Source of the DNA: Mesorhizobium sp. WSM4904 | GTDB lineage: Bacteria; Pseudomonadota; Alphaproteobacteria; Rhizobiales; Rhizobiaceae | Direction of reading: 5' to 3' | DNA: 64,000 nucleotides | Assembly: GCF_029674545.1 (NCBI RefSeq) | Contig: NZ_CP121354.1 | Location: 1,798,001-1,862,000, forward strand | Part shown: positions 7,961-15,544 of the stretch, piece after piece | Numbering within the stretch: the stretch's first letter is position 1 | How the letters are laid out: every line of letters starts with the position of its first letter | The notes under the pieces: generated by a model | The model's input: the letters and a program-made list of their open reading frames with translations, nothing else | The model's database searches: none | What the model was told of the DNA's origin: nothing | Translations under genes and position numbers: made by a program

Positions 7961-8402
7961 GGTCATTCCCCGGTTAATCCTACGCTTAACGACACTGTCG
8001 TGACCGTTATACCAAATCCCAATTCATATGACAGGCAATTGACTTGGTACGGGATCGCGGGCCGGCACGGATCGAACGTGGCATTGGTGCCGGGCCATCG
8101 TCACGTACCGCAATGAGGAGTCTCATGCCAGCCTTACCTTCCTTCCGGAGCCAATCCGCCTGCACTTCAAGAGCCGAGCCGCCTGCTCCGCGTGAAAGGT
8201 GGTAGGCGCGCCTGCCGGAGCCGGCGCCCCTGTCAAGTAAGTGCCGTGTTAAGTAAGTGCCGTCTGGGCGCCAGCGAATATGACTTTCGTCATCTTCGGT
8301 CCTGACCTTCGTCAGATGTCGCGGCCTCGCGAAACGTCCTAGACCATCACTGGCCGCACGTTGTGCAAACGGCGAGCGTGATTTTCGACGGGAGGTTCCT
8401 CG
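7961..8402. other. 442-bp control region between the OmpA operon and the yidB-like gene
   Basis: No credible gene is visible. The left part should carry the minus-strand promoter of the coiled-coil/OmpA/GTPase operon. The right part holds a 13-bp direct repeat (AAGTAAGTGCCGT at 8235-8247 and 8251-8263) followed by the paired dyads at 8280-8315. A GGGAGG ribosome site lies just before the YidB-like start. Confidence 0.6.
8280..8315 (+). promoter_or_regulatory. Paired dyads TGAC-N4-GTCA upstream of yidB-like gene
   Basis: ATGACTTTCGTCAT (8280-8293) and CTGACCTTCGTCAG (8302-8315) are two perfect 5+5 inverted repeats whose centres lie 22 bp apart, two helical turns. The same arrangement recurs at 12135-12170 before the two-component system. 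It is inferred to be an operator for a shared regulator, most simply the NarL-type response regulator at 10318. Confidence 0.6.
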
Positions 8403-8753
8403 ATGGGATTTTTGGACAGTCTGCAAAGCGCGTTGCAGGGCGGGCAGCAAGGTGGCGGCTCCAACGTCTTGGCCGATGCGCTGGCTAGCGTCGGCGGTTA
8501 CCAGGGCGTGCTCGCCATGCTGCAGAAATCAGGTCTCGGCGACCGTGTCGAATCCTGGCTGAGCACCAACTCGGCAAACCTCCCGATCGCGCCCGACGAG
8601 ATCAAGGCGGCGCTTGGCGATCCGCAGCTTCGGCAACTGGCGAGCCAGTTCGGCATTCCGCTGGATCAGGTGGCCAGCGTGCTGGCGCAGCATCTTCCGG
8701 CTGCCGTCGACCAGGCCAGCCCCGACGGGGTGCTTGCGACGCGCGGCAGCTGA
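8403..8753 (+). CDS. YidB-family (DUF937) protein
   Basis: A 116-residue protein of the YidB/DUF937 type. It has a short Gly/Gln-rich N-terminus (MGFLDSLQSALQGG), then the family core with LQKSGLGDRVESWL (about 40-53) and IPLDQVASVLAQHLPAAVDQASPDG (about 85-110). Function is unknown; the fold is a small helical bundle. It has a strong ribosome site (GGGAGG) and an upstream pair of dyads shared with the two-component locus, suggesting stress- or signal-dependent control. DUF2853 follows about 100 bases downstream on the same strand. Confidence 0.88.
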   Translation: MGFLDSLQSALQGGQQGGGSNVLADALASVGGYQGVLAMLQKSGLGDRVESWLSTNSANLPIAPDEIKAALGDPQLRQLASQFGIPLDQVASVLAQHLPAAVDQASPDGVLATRGS

Positions 8754-8852
8754 CGCTCCGGGAGCAACGAGACGATCGATATCAAGCGGCAACCCGGGCA
8801 GCGCAGCTCGACAGCAACGTCGCTGCCGCGCCCGAGATGAGAGGACAAGCGT

Positions 8853-9194
8853 GTGAGCAAGCAAGACGAACTGATCAGCAAATATGCGGCGGACCTGAAG
8901 GTGAAGTGCGGCCTTACGGCGGATATGGATCTTTTGACAAAGGTCACGAAGGGCTGCGGCCCGGCGATCTACGACAAGGATGCGTCCACGGTTTCGGCCT
9001 CGGACAAGGAGGAGATGGAACGGGTCAAGAAGAACTTTCTCGTCGAGAGGCTGGGACTGGCGGCCGATGCGGCCCTGGACGCGGGACTCGCCAAGGTCAT
9101 CGACCAGTACGGCCGGACCAATCGCAACAAACATCGCGTCGTCTTCTACTATCTGCTCGTCAAGCATTTCAGGCGCGAGAGCGTATACGCCTGA
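8853..9194 (+). CDS. DUF2853-family protein
   Basis: A 113-residue soluble, charged, helical protein (GTG start, MSKQDELISKYAADLK). Family hallmarks are the DMDLLTKVTKGCGPAIYDKDAS segment and the C-terminal NKHRVVFYYLLVKHF. Members are widespread in alphaproteobacteria and marine bacteria; the biochemical role is unknown. It follows the YidB-like gene in the same direction, and a palindromic repeat separates it from mscL. Confidence 0.88.
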   Translation: MSKQDELISKYAADLKVKCGLTADMDLLTKVTKGCGPAIYDKDASTVSASDKEEMERVKKNFLVERLGLAADAALDAGLAKVIDQYGRTNRNKHRVVFYYLLVKHFRRESVYA

Positions 9195-9216
9195 CACGCA
9201 ACCAGGCGAATGGGTT

Positions 9217-9320
9217 AATGCATGTCGCCCGAACGTGCGCAGCGGTTTTGGGAAAACGACATGCATCAAAACAAAGACTTAAAGTGCGGCGCCTGAATCC
9301 GCTTCGGCGCGACGCGCTTT
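9217..9320. repeat. Dispersed palindromic element (family A)
   Basis: Outer arms ATGCATGTCG and CGACATGCAT enclose an interrupted inverted repeat around GCAGCGGTTTTGGG. A trailing GCGACGCGCTTTAAA segment follows. Related copies lie at 14378-14455, 16257-16300 and 39334-39383. It is non-coding and may form a hairpin in transcripts between the DUF2853 gene and mscL. Confidence 0.7.
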
Positions 9321-9334
9321 AAAAGGAGATGGGG

Positions 9335-9757
9335 ATGCTGAAGGAATTCCAGGAATTCATTTCCAAGGGCAATGTGATGGACCTGGCCGTCGGCGTCATC
9401 ATCGGCGCGGCCTTCTCCAAGATCGTCGATTCGCTGGTCAACGACATCATCATGCCGATCGTCGGCGCGATCTTCGGCGGGCTGGACTTCAACAACTATT
9501 TCTTTGGACTGTCCTCGAACGTCCACTCGGCCACGCTGGCCGATGCCAAGAAAGAGGGCGCCGTTTTCGCCTATGGCAGCTTCATCACCGTGGTGCTGAA
9601 CTTCCTGATCCTTGCCTTCATCATCTTCCTGATGGTCAAGATGGTGAACAATCTGCGCAAGCGCCTTGAAGGCCAAAAACCGGCCGCTGCCGCAGCCCCG
9701 CCGCCCGCCGACGTGCAGCTTCTGACTGAAATCCGCGACCTGCTCGCGAGAAAATAG
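9335..9757 (+). CDS. mscL: Large-conductance mechanosensitive channel MscL
   Basis: An emergency turgor-release channel in the inner membrane that opens under high membrane tension. The 140-residue protein has the amphipathic N-terminal helix ([13 protein letters not shown]), TM1 ([21 protein letters not shown], the pore-lining signature), the periplasmic loop and TM2 ([18 protein letters not shown]). The cytoplasmic C-terminal helix is [12 protein letters not shown]. The ATG at 9335 is preferred over 9329 because AGGAG ends six bases upstream. A long hairpin follows the stop. Confidence 0.97.
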   Translation: MLKEFQEFISKGNVMDLAVGVIIGAAFSKIVDSLVNDIIMPIVGAIFGGLDFNNYFFGLSSNVHSATLADAKKEGAVFAYGSFITVVLNFLILAFIIFLMVKMVNNLRKRLEGQKPAAAAAPPPADVQLLTEIRDLLARK

Positions 9758-9770
9758 CCCCGTGCTATTC

Positions 9771-9799
9771 ACAGCGGCCGGACTAGGTCCGGCCGCTGT
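9771..9799 (+). terminator. Hairpin downstream of mscL
   Basis: A perfect 13-bp stem with a TAG loop (arms ACAGCGGCCGGAC and GTCCGGCCGCTGT) begins 14 bases after the mscL stop. There is no U-tract, so it may be an RNA-stabilising hairpin or weak terminator rather than a classic intrinsic one. Confidence 0.65.
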
Positions 9800-9915
9800 C
9801 CGGCGCCTGACTGAGCCGCGCCCTTTCTCGTTCCGCAAGCCTTCGCGGCCACCTCCAGCACTGCGTTCCGCCGCTCGGGCGCCCCGCTCGAACCCATGCG
9901 GCAGGGCTTCAGGAA

Positions 9916-10116
9916 ATGAAGATCGTTGCAGAATTGCTCACAAGGCTCGACGACACCATGCGGGTCGTCAAAGGCCAGTTGGCCGAGATGGACGGCGAGC
10001 AGCTCGATGCGCTCGTGGCCCTGCTCACGCCGAGACCGCCGATCGGCAGCGCCGAAATGGTTCTGACCATCCCGGCGCTTCGCGAAACGGAAGCGCGCAA
10101 TCGGGCAAAGAGGTAA
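9916..10116 (+). CDS. Small hypothetical protein
   Basis: A 66-residue soluble protein (MKIVAELLTRLDDTMRVVKGQLAEMDGEQLDALVALLTP). It has two predicted helices, a PRPPIG linker and a charged tail. A weak AGG lies just before the ATG. A strong intrinsic terminator about 90 bases downstream, oriented for the plus strand, supports transcription of this region. No family recognised. Confidence 0.5.
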   Translation: MKIVAELLTRLDDTMRVVKGQLAEMDGEQLDALVALLTPRPPIGSAEMVLTIPALRETEARNRAKR

Positions 10117-10205
10117 CCGGCGAGAACCGAATTTGTGAAGAGGCCCCTGCTGCCTCCGTCTTTCCGCGACCTGCCGCGAAGAGCAGGAACTCGGGCAACC
10201 AGACT

Positions 10206-10245
10206 GCCCGCGGCTCCCCTCACCCCGAAGCCGCGGGCCTCTTTT
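10206..10245 (+). terminator. Rho-independent terminator
   Basis: A 10-bp GC-rich stem (GCCCGCGGCT/AGCCGCGGGC, 10206-10215 and 10229-10238) is followed by CTCTTTTT. It is oriented for plus-strand transcripts coming from the 66-residue gene or mscL. Confidence 0.85.
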
Positions 10246-10317
10246 TCAGGCGACCGCATCACGCCAACACGGGACAAGACTGTGACGGCGCAATGCACGA
10301 TCATCCCGTAGGCTGGT

Positions 10318-10983
10318 TCAGGTTATTGTTTTTATGGCCAGTTCCGTCCGGTTCTTGGCCCCGCACTTTTCCAGGATCGTGCTCACGTAATTCTTGATCG
10401 TACCCTCGGCCAAATGCAGTTGCACGCCGATTTCGCCATTGCTCTTGCCTTCGATGATCAGCTTGAGGATTTCGTTCTCACGCGCGGTCAGGTCGTCGCG
10501 AACCGACGCGCTGGCCGGCGCGTGCCGTGGGCGTAAACGCTTGAACTCTTCGAGAATTCGCGCGGCAACGCCCGGCGAGAGCGCGGATTGGCCCTTCGCC
10601 ACCGTGCGGATCGTCGTCGCGATCTCGTCGATCCTGGCGTCCTTCAAAAGATATGCTCTGGCTCCCGCGCTGACGGCTTCGAAAATCAGGTCGTTGGTCT
10701 CGAAAGTGGTCAGGACGACGATGCTGGTCCCTGGAAACTCGCGCAGGATCCGCTGTGTTGCCGTGACGCCATCGACACGCGGCATTTGCAGATCCATCAA
10801 AATGACATCCGGCCGATATCGGCGCGCAAACTCGATCGCCTGCTCGCCGTCGGCGGCGCCGCCGACGATTTCAAAGTCGTCGTTCTGCTGTCCGAGAAGC
10901 GTGGCAAGGCCTTCCCGGATCAAGGTCTGATCCTCGGCGATCAGCACGCGTATGCTTTCGGGTTGACGGTGCGGGTCGGTCAT
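10318..10983 (-). CDS. NarL/FixJ-family response regulator
   Basis: A 221-residue transcription factor starting MTDPHRQPESIRVLIAEDQ. The receiver domain (residues 10-130) has acidic residues AED, phospho-acceptor Asp64 (ILMDLQMP), a Thr switch (VVLTTFE) and Lys (LLKDARIDEI). The LuxR-type helix-turn-helix spans about 155-215 (LTARENEILKLIIEGKSNGEIGVQLHLAEGTIKNYVSTIL). Its ATG overlaps the kinase stop by four bases (ATGA), so kinase and regulator are coupled. Paired dyads before the kinase operon and before the YidB-like gene are candidate binding sites. Confidence 0.93.
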   Translation of the reverse strand: MTDPHRQPESIRVLIAEDQTLIREGLATLLGQQNDDFEIVGGAADGEQAIEFARRYRPDVILMDLQMPRVDGVTATQRILREFPGTSIVVLTTFETNDLIFEAVSAGARAYLLKDARIDEIATTIRTVAKGQSALSPGVAARILEEFKRLRPRHAPASASVRDDLTARENEILKLIIEGKSNGEIGVQLHLAEGTIKNYVSTILEKCGAKNRTELAIKTIT

Positions 10984-12062
10984 CTTTTCGAGGCCCCTGC
11001 GGCTCCATGCCCGGACTTCATCGCCGGCGCGGTCAAGGGAAGCGATATTCGAACCAGTGTGCCCGCCCCAGGCGAGCTTTCCACCGTGCATTCTCCCCCG
11101 GCAAGCTCGGCGAACTCGGCCATGCCGATCAGCCCGAAATGCCCCGGCCTGGAAGTGGCGCGGTCAAAACCGCGTCCGTCGTCCCGGATATCGACGAGGA
11201 GCCTACCACCGGCTCCAGTCCCCTCCACGACAGCATCAAACCGGACCTGCCGCGCCTTCGCGTGCGCCTCGATGTTGCGCAAAGCCTCGCCAACGATGCG
11301 CTGAACCGTCGTCGCGTGCTCCTGCAGCCCGACGCGGGCTCCATCATCGATATTCACGGAGACCTCGGCGCCGGTCTGACGCGCGAAGTCCGAGAGCATT
11401 CCCTCGACATCCGAGCCCAGCTCTAGCTCGTCGGGCATCCTGAGCCGTGCGATGGCATCGCGCGCCCGCGCCAGGCCGTTGATCGCCGCTTCCTCGGCAA
11501 TCGCGAGTCCCTCCGAAACGCGGGCAGGATCGGTCGCCAGAAAATGCCGCGTCAGGCGGATCTGCGTCAGCAAGGCGATGATCGAATGCACGAGCGTGTC
11601 GTGGAGGTCGCGTGCCAGGCGAAGCCGTGTTCGCGCAAGCGAGGCAAAGCGCACCTCGGAGTTGGCCGCTTCGAGCTGCTGCTCCATCAGGCGTCGGGCC
11701 CGCCGTTCGCTTTCGAACATGATCTCGGCCTGGCGCGCCGTGAAGTCGGGCATCGCAATCACGACGTAGTGCGATTGATCGCTGTTCCACAAGACGACCG
11801 CCGTGACCGGACGATCGAGCCCCGGCAGTTCCGCTCGCACGCCCGACAAGGCGATCAGGTCGCGGCGTCCTTCCGAAAGCGCGGCCATTTCGGCCTCCAT
11901 CCCGACCAGCAGCGGGCACAGGCAGCAGTCCGCACCGATGGCGGGAAGCCACTCGACGAGATGTCCCACTTTCTGTTGAACCGTTCTGTCGGCCCGCACA
12001 ACGGCGAGCCCTATGACATCGGCTTGCGCGGCCGGCAGTAATTCTGTGCCGAGGTCGATCAT
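10980..12062 (-). CDS. NarL-type sensor histidine kinase (HisKA_3)
   Basis: A 360-residue soluble kinase. The N-terminal 110 residues look like a PAS/GAF-type sensor with a cysteine cluster CCLCP (Cys46, 47, 49), a possible metal or redox site. A linker helix (ERRARRLMEQQLEAAN) leads to the HisKA_3 dimerisation helix with phospho-acceptor His154 (RDLHDTLVHS). The HATPase domain contains IVGEALRNIEAHA and DDGRGF. No membrane segment is seen. The ATG at 12062 was chosen; a GTG at 12101 is possible, while longer frames would run antisense through the XRE gene. Cognate partner is the overlapping response regulator. Confidence 0.88.
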   Translation of the reverse strand: MIDLGTELLPAAQADVIGLAVVRADRTVQQKVGHLVEWLPAIGADCCLCPLLVGMEAEMAALSEGRRDLIALSGVRAELPGLDRPVTAVVLWNSDQSHYVVIAMPDFTARQAEIMFESERRARRLMEQQLEAANSEVRFASLARTRLRLARDLHDTLVHSIIALLTQIRLTRHFLATDPARVSEGLAIAEEAAINGLARARDAIARLRMPDELELGSDVEGMLSDFARQTGAEVSVNIDDGARVGLQEHATTVQRIVGEALRNIEAHAKARQVRFDAVVEGTGAGGRLLVDIRDDGRGFDRATSRPGHFGLIGMAEFAELAGGECTVESSPGAGTLVRISLPLTAPAMKSGHGAAGASKR

Positions 12063-12134
12063 TCGTTCCCACAAACCAGCCACAAGACACGGCCCGTCCA
12101 CTTTGACGTAAGCCCGAACCGGCCGCAAACGAAT

Positions 12135-12170
12135 ATGACTTTCGTCATCATCGTCCCTGACTTTCGCCAG
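12135..12170 (+). promoter_or_regulatory. Paired dyads TGAC-N4-GTCA between kinase and XRE genes
   Basis: ATGACTTTCGTCAT (12135-12148) is identical to the first dyad at 8280. CTGACTTTCGCCAG (12157-12170) is a one-mismatch version of the second. Centres are again 22 bp apart, and the flanking GAATATGAC and CAGATGTC are also conserved. It lies in the divergent promoter region of the kinase operon and the XRE gene, consistent with autoregulation. Confidence 0.6.
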
Positions 12171-12209
12171 ATGTCTTTCCCAAACGAAGGGGCTAGATCG
12201 GAAGCCGAT

Positions 12210-12635
12210 ATGAAGCTCAACGTCCAATTCATCAAGCATCCAGGCGCCCGGGAGCGCATGGTCGTGTTGCCGGAATCCCAGTTCCGCGTGCTCAAGCGGA
12301 CGGCGTTGGCAAGCCTGACCGACCTTGGCGATCTTGCCGGCAACGGCTCGCTGCCCAAGCGCGTGTTGGACAAAATCGCCGGCGGCGAGAATCCGGTTCG
12401 CGCCGTCAGGGTACTGCGCGGCCTGAGCGGAAGGCAACTCGCGGCTCAGGCGGGAATAACGCCCAGCATGCTGTCGCAGATAGAGCGCAGTGGAAAGACA
12501 GCCTCCACCAAGACCCTCAAGACCATCGCACGCATCCTGGATGTACCCCTGGATACCATTTCGCCCGATCTCTCCGCCGGAGCGCGCGATATGTTGACCA
12601 ATACCAGCAGGCCGGTGGCCTGGATCTTGACCTGA
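12210..12635 (+). CDS. XRE-family transcriptional regulator
   Basis: A 141-residue protein. The N-terminal half (MKLNVQFIKHPGARERMVVLPESQFRVLKRTA) is a conserved extension seen in antitoxin-like XRE proteins. The C-terminal half is a Cro/C1 helix-turn-helix (about 75-130, LRGLSGRQLAAQAGITPSMLSQIERSGK-STKTLKTIARILDV). No toxin-like partner gene adjoins it. It is transcribed divergently from the two-component operon, sharing a 150-base control region with the paired dyads. The ATG at 12210 fits the start of the conserved domain. Confidence 0.85.
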   Translation: MKLNVQFIKHPGARERMVVLPESQFRVLKRTALASLTDLGDLAGNGSLPKRVLDKIAGGENPVRAVRVLRGLSGRQLAAQAGITPSMLSQIERSGKTASTKTLKTIARILDVPLDTISPDLSAGARDMLTNTSRPVAWILT

Positions 12636-12939
12636 GCGATCGAGATCACGCGGAAAATTCGCCGGCAATCTCGGTTCCACGTTGCCAGCCGTCCCCCGTT
12701 TCCGCATTCCGTTAGCGAGCCGGCGTAGCGCCCTTGAAGCGACGGCTCTTCTGGCGCAACGCCTCGGATTGAATTAGCATCTGGTGATCAAAGCTCCGGC
12801 CGCAATCCAAGAAGATGCGGCAAGCGCAGCGCAGGGAAGCGAAGCCGGGGCGGCGATCAAATGCCGAGCGCTGATCCAAGCGCGACTGGCATCCGAAACG
12901 CATCCGGCGGCAGAGGCCATGCGTGGCCGGGAGGAGCCA
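12636..12939. other. 304-bp gap without a convincing gene
   Basis: The stretch holds no recognised promoter or repeat. On the minus strand a 22-codon frame (MLIQSEALRQKSRRF..., about 12712-12780) reads like the tail of a protein but has no upstream body, so at most it is a remnant. A GAGGAG ribosome site at the right end serves the VOC gene. Confidence 0.4.
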
Positions 12940-13521
12940 ATGCAGAAACTGCAATCGCAAGGCGTCCATCACATCACGCTGGTCGGCGCCGATCGCCGAA
13001 CCTCGATCGATTTCTGGGAAGGCGTGCTCGGCATGCCCTTCATCTTCGAACAGCCCAATCTCGACAAGGCGAGCGAAAGCCACCTCTATTTCGATCCGGG
13101 CGATGGCCGGCTGATCACCGTCTTCACCGATGAGAGCCGCAGCCCGGTGAAGCGGCGCACGCCGACCGATATCGGCTGCGTCCACCACATCGCGTTCTCG
13201 GTGTCGCGGGTGACCTTCCTGCAAGCGGTCGCCCGGCTCGACGAGCGCGGCATCAAGCACAGCGGCGTCAAGGATCGCGGCTTCATGGATTCGATCTATT
13301 TCGAGGATCCGCTCGGCCTGCTGATCGAGCTTGCCTCCTACCGCTTCGAGCCGCCGGCCGGTTTCGGCCATGCCGACGTGCTGATGGCGGCGCACAAGAT
13401 CCGCGTCGCGCGCGGCGACTACAATATCGCCGAGGTGCACCTTGCCGACGCCATCCAGGCGCTGATCGAGCGGTCGCGCGAGACGTTGTCCGAGGACCGG
13501 GCGGCGAAGAATCCATACTGA
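12940..13521 (+). CDS. VOC-family dioxygenase-like protein
   Basis: A 193-residue protein starting MQKLQSQGVHHITLVGADRRTSIDFWEGVLGM. It contains two VOC modules: metal ligand His in GVHHITL, a second His in GCVHHIAFSV, and a Glu in YFEDPLGLLIELASY. This His-His-Glu pattern matches extradiol ring-cleaving dioxygenases and their relatives. The C-terminal 45 residues extend beyond the fold. A GAGGAG site lies five bases upstream of ATG 12940. The GST gene follows 22 bases later, probably in the same operon, consistent with detoxification of an electrophile or aromatic compound. Confidence 0.85.
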   Translation: MQKLQSQGVHHITLVGADRRTSIDFWEGVLGMPFIFEQPNLDKASESHLYFDPGDGRLITVFTDESRSPVKRRTPTDIGCVHHIAFSVSRVTFLQAVARLDERGIKHSGVKDRGFMDSIYFEDPLGLLIELASYRFEPPAGFGHADVLMAAHKIRVARGDYNIAEVHLADAIQALIERSRETLSEDRAAKNPY

Positions 13522-13543
13522 ACAGGTCGGAGGGAGGACCAAG

Positions 13544-14377
13544 ATGGCAAAGGCAGCCACAAAGGGAACAAGGAAGGCCACGGTGAAGGCAAAGGCAACG
13601 ACCGCCGCCAAGGTTTCGGCCAAGGCCGCGCCCAAAGCGACGGCCAAGGCCGCGCCTAAAGCCAAGGCGAAGCCGGCCAAGAAAACCGCGGTCAAGCTCA
13701 GCATGCTGCGGCCGAGCGTCAACAACATGACGGTCCGGGTGTTCACGCGCGCGGCCGGGCTCGACCATGCCGAGACCGACGCCTGGGGCCTGACGCGCAC
13801 GCCCGAATTCCTGGCGCGCAATCCGGCGCATCTGACGCCGATGATCGAGGACAAGGGGCTGCCGCGCGGCGTGCTTTGGGAAAGCTGCGCCATCATGCAG
13901 TATCTCGCCAACAAGCACGGGCTGGAGAAATTCTATCCGAAAGCGCCGGCAAAGCGCGCGATGATCGACAGCGCCATGTTCTATCTGGTCGGCACGCTCT
14001 ATCCCTATGTGGCTAGAGCCACCTATCCGGCGCTCGGCTTTCCGCAGTATGCCGGCGAGGTCGGCCACAGCGACGCCCATCCCGACAAGAAATCGGAGGC
14101 GCAGAAGGCAGCCGCCGCAGCGATCGCCGAGCCGCTGGAGGTGTTTCACAGCTTCTTCAGGGACGGCAAGCCGTTCATCGGCGGCAACAATCCGTCGATC
14201 GCCGACATCCGTCTGGCGGCGACGCTCGAGTTCCTGGCCGTCATCGACTACGCGCTGCCCAGATGGGCGAAGGACTATATGGCCGCGATCGAGAAGAAGC
14301 TCGGCAAGGCCTATGCAGAGCCGGCCGGCGACGTGCGCGGCTATATCGCCCATGTGAAGACGCAGGCCACGGCTTAA
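13544..14377 (+). CDS. Glutathione S-transferase with Lys/Ala-rich histone H1-like N-terminal tail
   Basis: A 277-residue protein in two parts. Residues 1-50 are a Lys/Ala tail (KAAPKATAKAAPKAKAKPAKK) like bacterial histone H1-like proteins. Residues 50-277 form a glutathione transferase: an N-terminal thioredoxin fold (KLSMLRPSVNNMTVRVFTRAAGL), an ESCAIMQYLANKHG segment that normally binds the glutathione gamma-glutamyl group, and a helical C-domain with NPSIADIRLAATLEF. The tail is fused in frame from a good ribosome site (GGAGG) and has no internal stop. The tail could bind DNA, RNA or acidic surfaces; this is inference. Confidence 0.88.
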   Translation: MAKAATKGTRKATVKAKATTAAKVSAKAAPKATAKAAPKAKAKPAKKTAVKLSMLRPSVNNMTVRVFTRAAGLDHAETDAWGLTRTPEFLARNPAHLTPMIEDKGLPRGVLWESCAIMQYLANKHGLEKFYPKAPAKRAMIDSAMFYLVGTLYPYVARATYPALGFPQYAGEVGHSDAHPDKKSEAQKAAAAAIAEPLEVFHSFFRDGKPFIGGNNPSIADIRLAATLEFLAVIDYALPRWAKDYMAAIEKKLGKAYAEPAGDVRGYIAHVKTQATA

Positions 14378-14455
14378 AGCGCGACGCGTCGAACGGATCC
14401 AAGTAACGCATGTTGTCTTCCCAAAACCGCCGCACACTTATGGGCGACATGCACC
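14378..14455. repeat. Dispersed palindromic element (family A)
   Basis: It contains CGCATGTTGTCTTCCC and GGGCGACATGC arms around AAAACCGCCGCACAC, preceded by GCGCGACGCGTCGAACGGATCC. It is related to the copies at 9217, 16257 and 39334 and lies directly after the GST stop. Confidence 0.65.
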
Positions 14456-14557
14456 AAGAAAACCGCGGAGTTAGGGATTCGTTAACCAAAGCCCTGTCTA
14501 GTGTCTCGGTCCTCGCCGCGACCACGGATGTACTGGCGCGAGTGCCGAGGCGAAGGA

Positions 14558-14588
14558 AAGGTCGGCTCAGCGCCGGCCTTTTGCTTTT
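14558..14588 (+). terminator. Intrinsic terminator-like hairpin
   Basis: A 9-bp stem AAGGTCGGC/GCCGGCCTT (14558-14566, 14572-14580) with a TCAGC loop is followed by a T-rich stretch (TTGCTTTT). It is oriented to end plus-strand transcripts from the VOC-GST pair. The remainder of 14378-14729 shows nothing further apart from the ribosome site of the next gene. Confidence 0.65.
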
Positions 14589-14729
14589 CCGGCGACGGCC
14601 GTGCCCGGATCACCACAGCATGATCTTGGCGATTTTGCAGGGGCCGGCCGGGTCGAAATCCTATTGTCATCCTCCTCGTTGATCGTACCATGCCGTCAGG
14701 CGAACTGGCGAAAGCGAGGAGGACTAGCG

Positions 14730-15098
14730 ATGAGAGGCATGGCAGGATATTCGGCGATTGTCGGCGCGCTGCTGGTGCTGGCCCTTCCGGCGAATGCCGC
14801 GTCGCTCAACACCATGAACGAGGTCGGCGTCGCCCTGCAGGCGTGCTGGACCCCGCCTGCCAACTCCGAAAACTCCTCGGTCACCTTGAGCTTCAGCTTC
14901 AAGCGCGACGGCACGCTGATCGGCCCGCCGAAGCCAACGGCTATCAAGGTCAGCGGCGATGACAAGGCGCGCCAGGCCTATGTCGACGCGGCGACGGCCG
15001 CCTTGCGCAATTGCCTGCCGCTCAGCTTCTCGCCGGCCCTGGCGCAAGGAATTGCCGGCAACGTCTTCACACTTCAGTTCAATTCGCCGAAGAAGTAA
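14730..15098 (+). CDS. Exported protein with TolA/TonB C-terminal-like domain
   Basis: A 122-residue protein with a signal peptide (MRGMAGYSAIVGALLVLALPANA, cleavage about residue 23-24). The mature domain resembles the TolA C-terminus: VGVALQACWTPP, VTLSFSFKRDGTLIGPP, and a late DAATAALRNCLPLSF. The two cysteines (in QACW and RNCLP) probably form a disulfide, as in TolA-like domains. It should act in the periplasm, possibly as a protein-interaction module; no partner is encoded nearby. A strong GAGGAGG site lies before ATG 14730. Confidence 0.8.
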   Translation: MRGMAGYSAIVGALLVLALPANAASLNTMNEVGVALQACWTPPANSENSSVTLSFSFKRDGTLIGPPKPTAIKVSGDDKARQAYVDAATAALRNCLPLSFSPALAQGIAGNVFTLQFNSPKK

Positions 15099-15104
15099 GG
15101 CTCA

Positions 15105-15300
15105 AGCAGTTCAGCGGTCGGTGGAATTTGCCGATCGGCTCGAACTATTGTTTAGACGCAATCCCGACCGGAAGACCGTTACACACTTTTCCGAAGCATG
15201 TCCCCCGAAAGTGGAAACCGGTTTCGGGGCAAAGACATGCGTAAAATCAAAAACCTAAAAGCGCATGGAGCGAATCCGAAGGATCGCGACGCGCTTTAGA
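15105..15300. repeat. Composite palindromic element (families B and C)
   Basis: The left part (about 15107-15175) resembles the GGTTC...GAACC plus CGCAATTCCGG type seen at 19784, 28674 and 52016. The right part carries GAAAGTGGAAACCGGTTTC with outer arms GCATGTC/GACATGC, like the element at 30185. It ends GCGACGCGCTTTAG, as family A does. Non-coding. Confidence 0.7.
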
Positions 15301-15322
15301 ATTGCTCCGGGACGAAACCGTA

Positions 15323-15544
15323 TCACGTCGGATTGCGGCTGCGCCGATCGGTCAGGTGCTTTTCCAGTTCGGGCATCTCGAAGACATAGTCGCTCCACGC
15401 CGATTCCGGAATTTGCCCGGCCAGATAGCATTCCAGCAGCAGATTTTGCTCAGGCGTCAGATGCCTCGGCGCCCGCTCGTGATCCAGTCCAAGCGAATGG
15501 ATCAGGTTCCTGGTCAGGCCAGAGACGGTGAAGTGAACAGACAT
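15323..15544 (-). CDS. Small hypothetical protein
   Basis: A 73-residue soluble protein (MSVHFTVSGLTRNLIHSLGLDHERAPRHLTPEQNLLLECYLAGQIPESAW). The Leu-rich TPEQNLLLECYLAGQI helix recalls short conserved rhizobial proteins. A GGGAG ribosome site sits seven bases before the ATG. A weak EcfG-like pair (GAAAC-N17-CGTT) lies upstream but has a mismatched -35. No function known. Confidence 0.6.
   Translation of the reverse strand: MSVHFTVSGLTRNLIHSLGLDHERAPRHLTPEQNLLLECYLAGQIPESAWSDYVFEMPELEKHLTDRRSRNPT

Noticed and set aside
12135..12209. Extending the XRE gene upstream to an earlier in-frame start
   Set aside because: The extension would translate the paired dyads; the conserved domain begins at ATG 12210.
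12063..12707. Extending the NarL-type kinase to a 575-residue protein
   Set aside because: The extra 215 residues are antisense to the XRE gene and have no domain; the kinase starts near 12062 or 12101.
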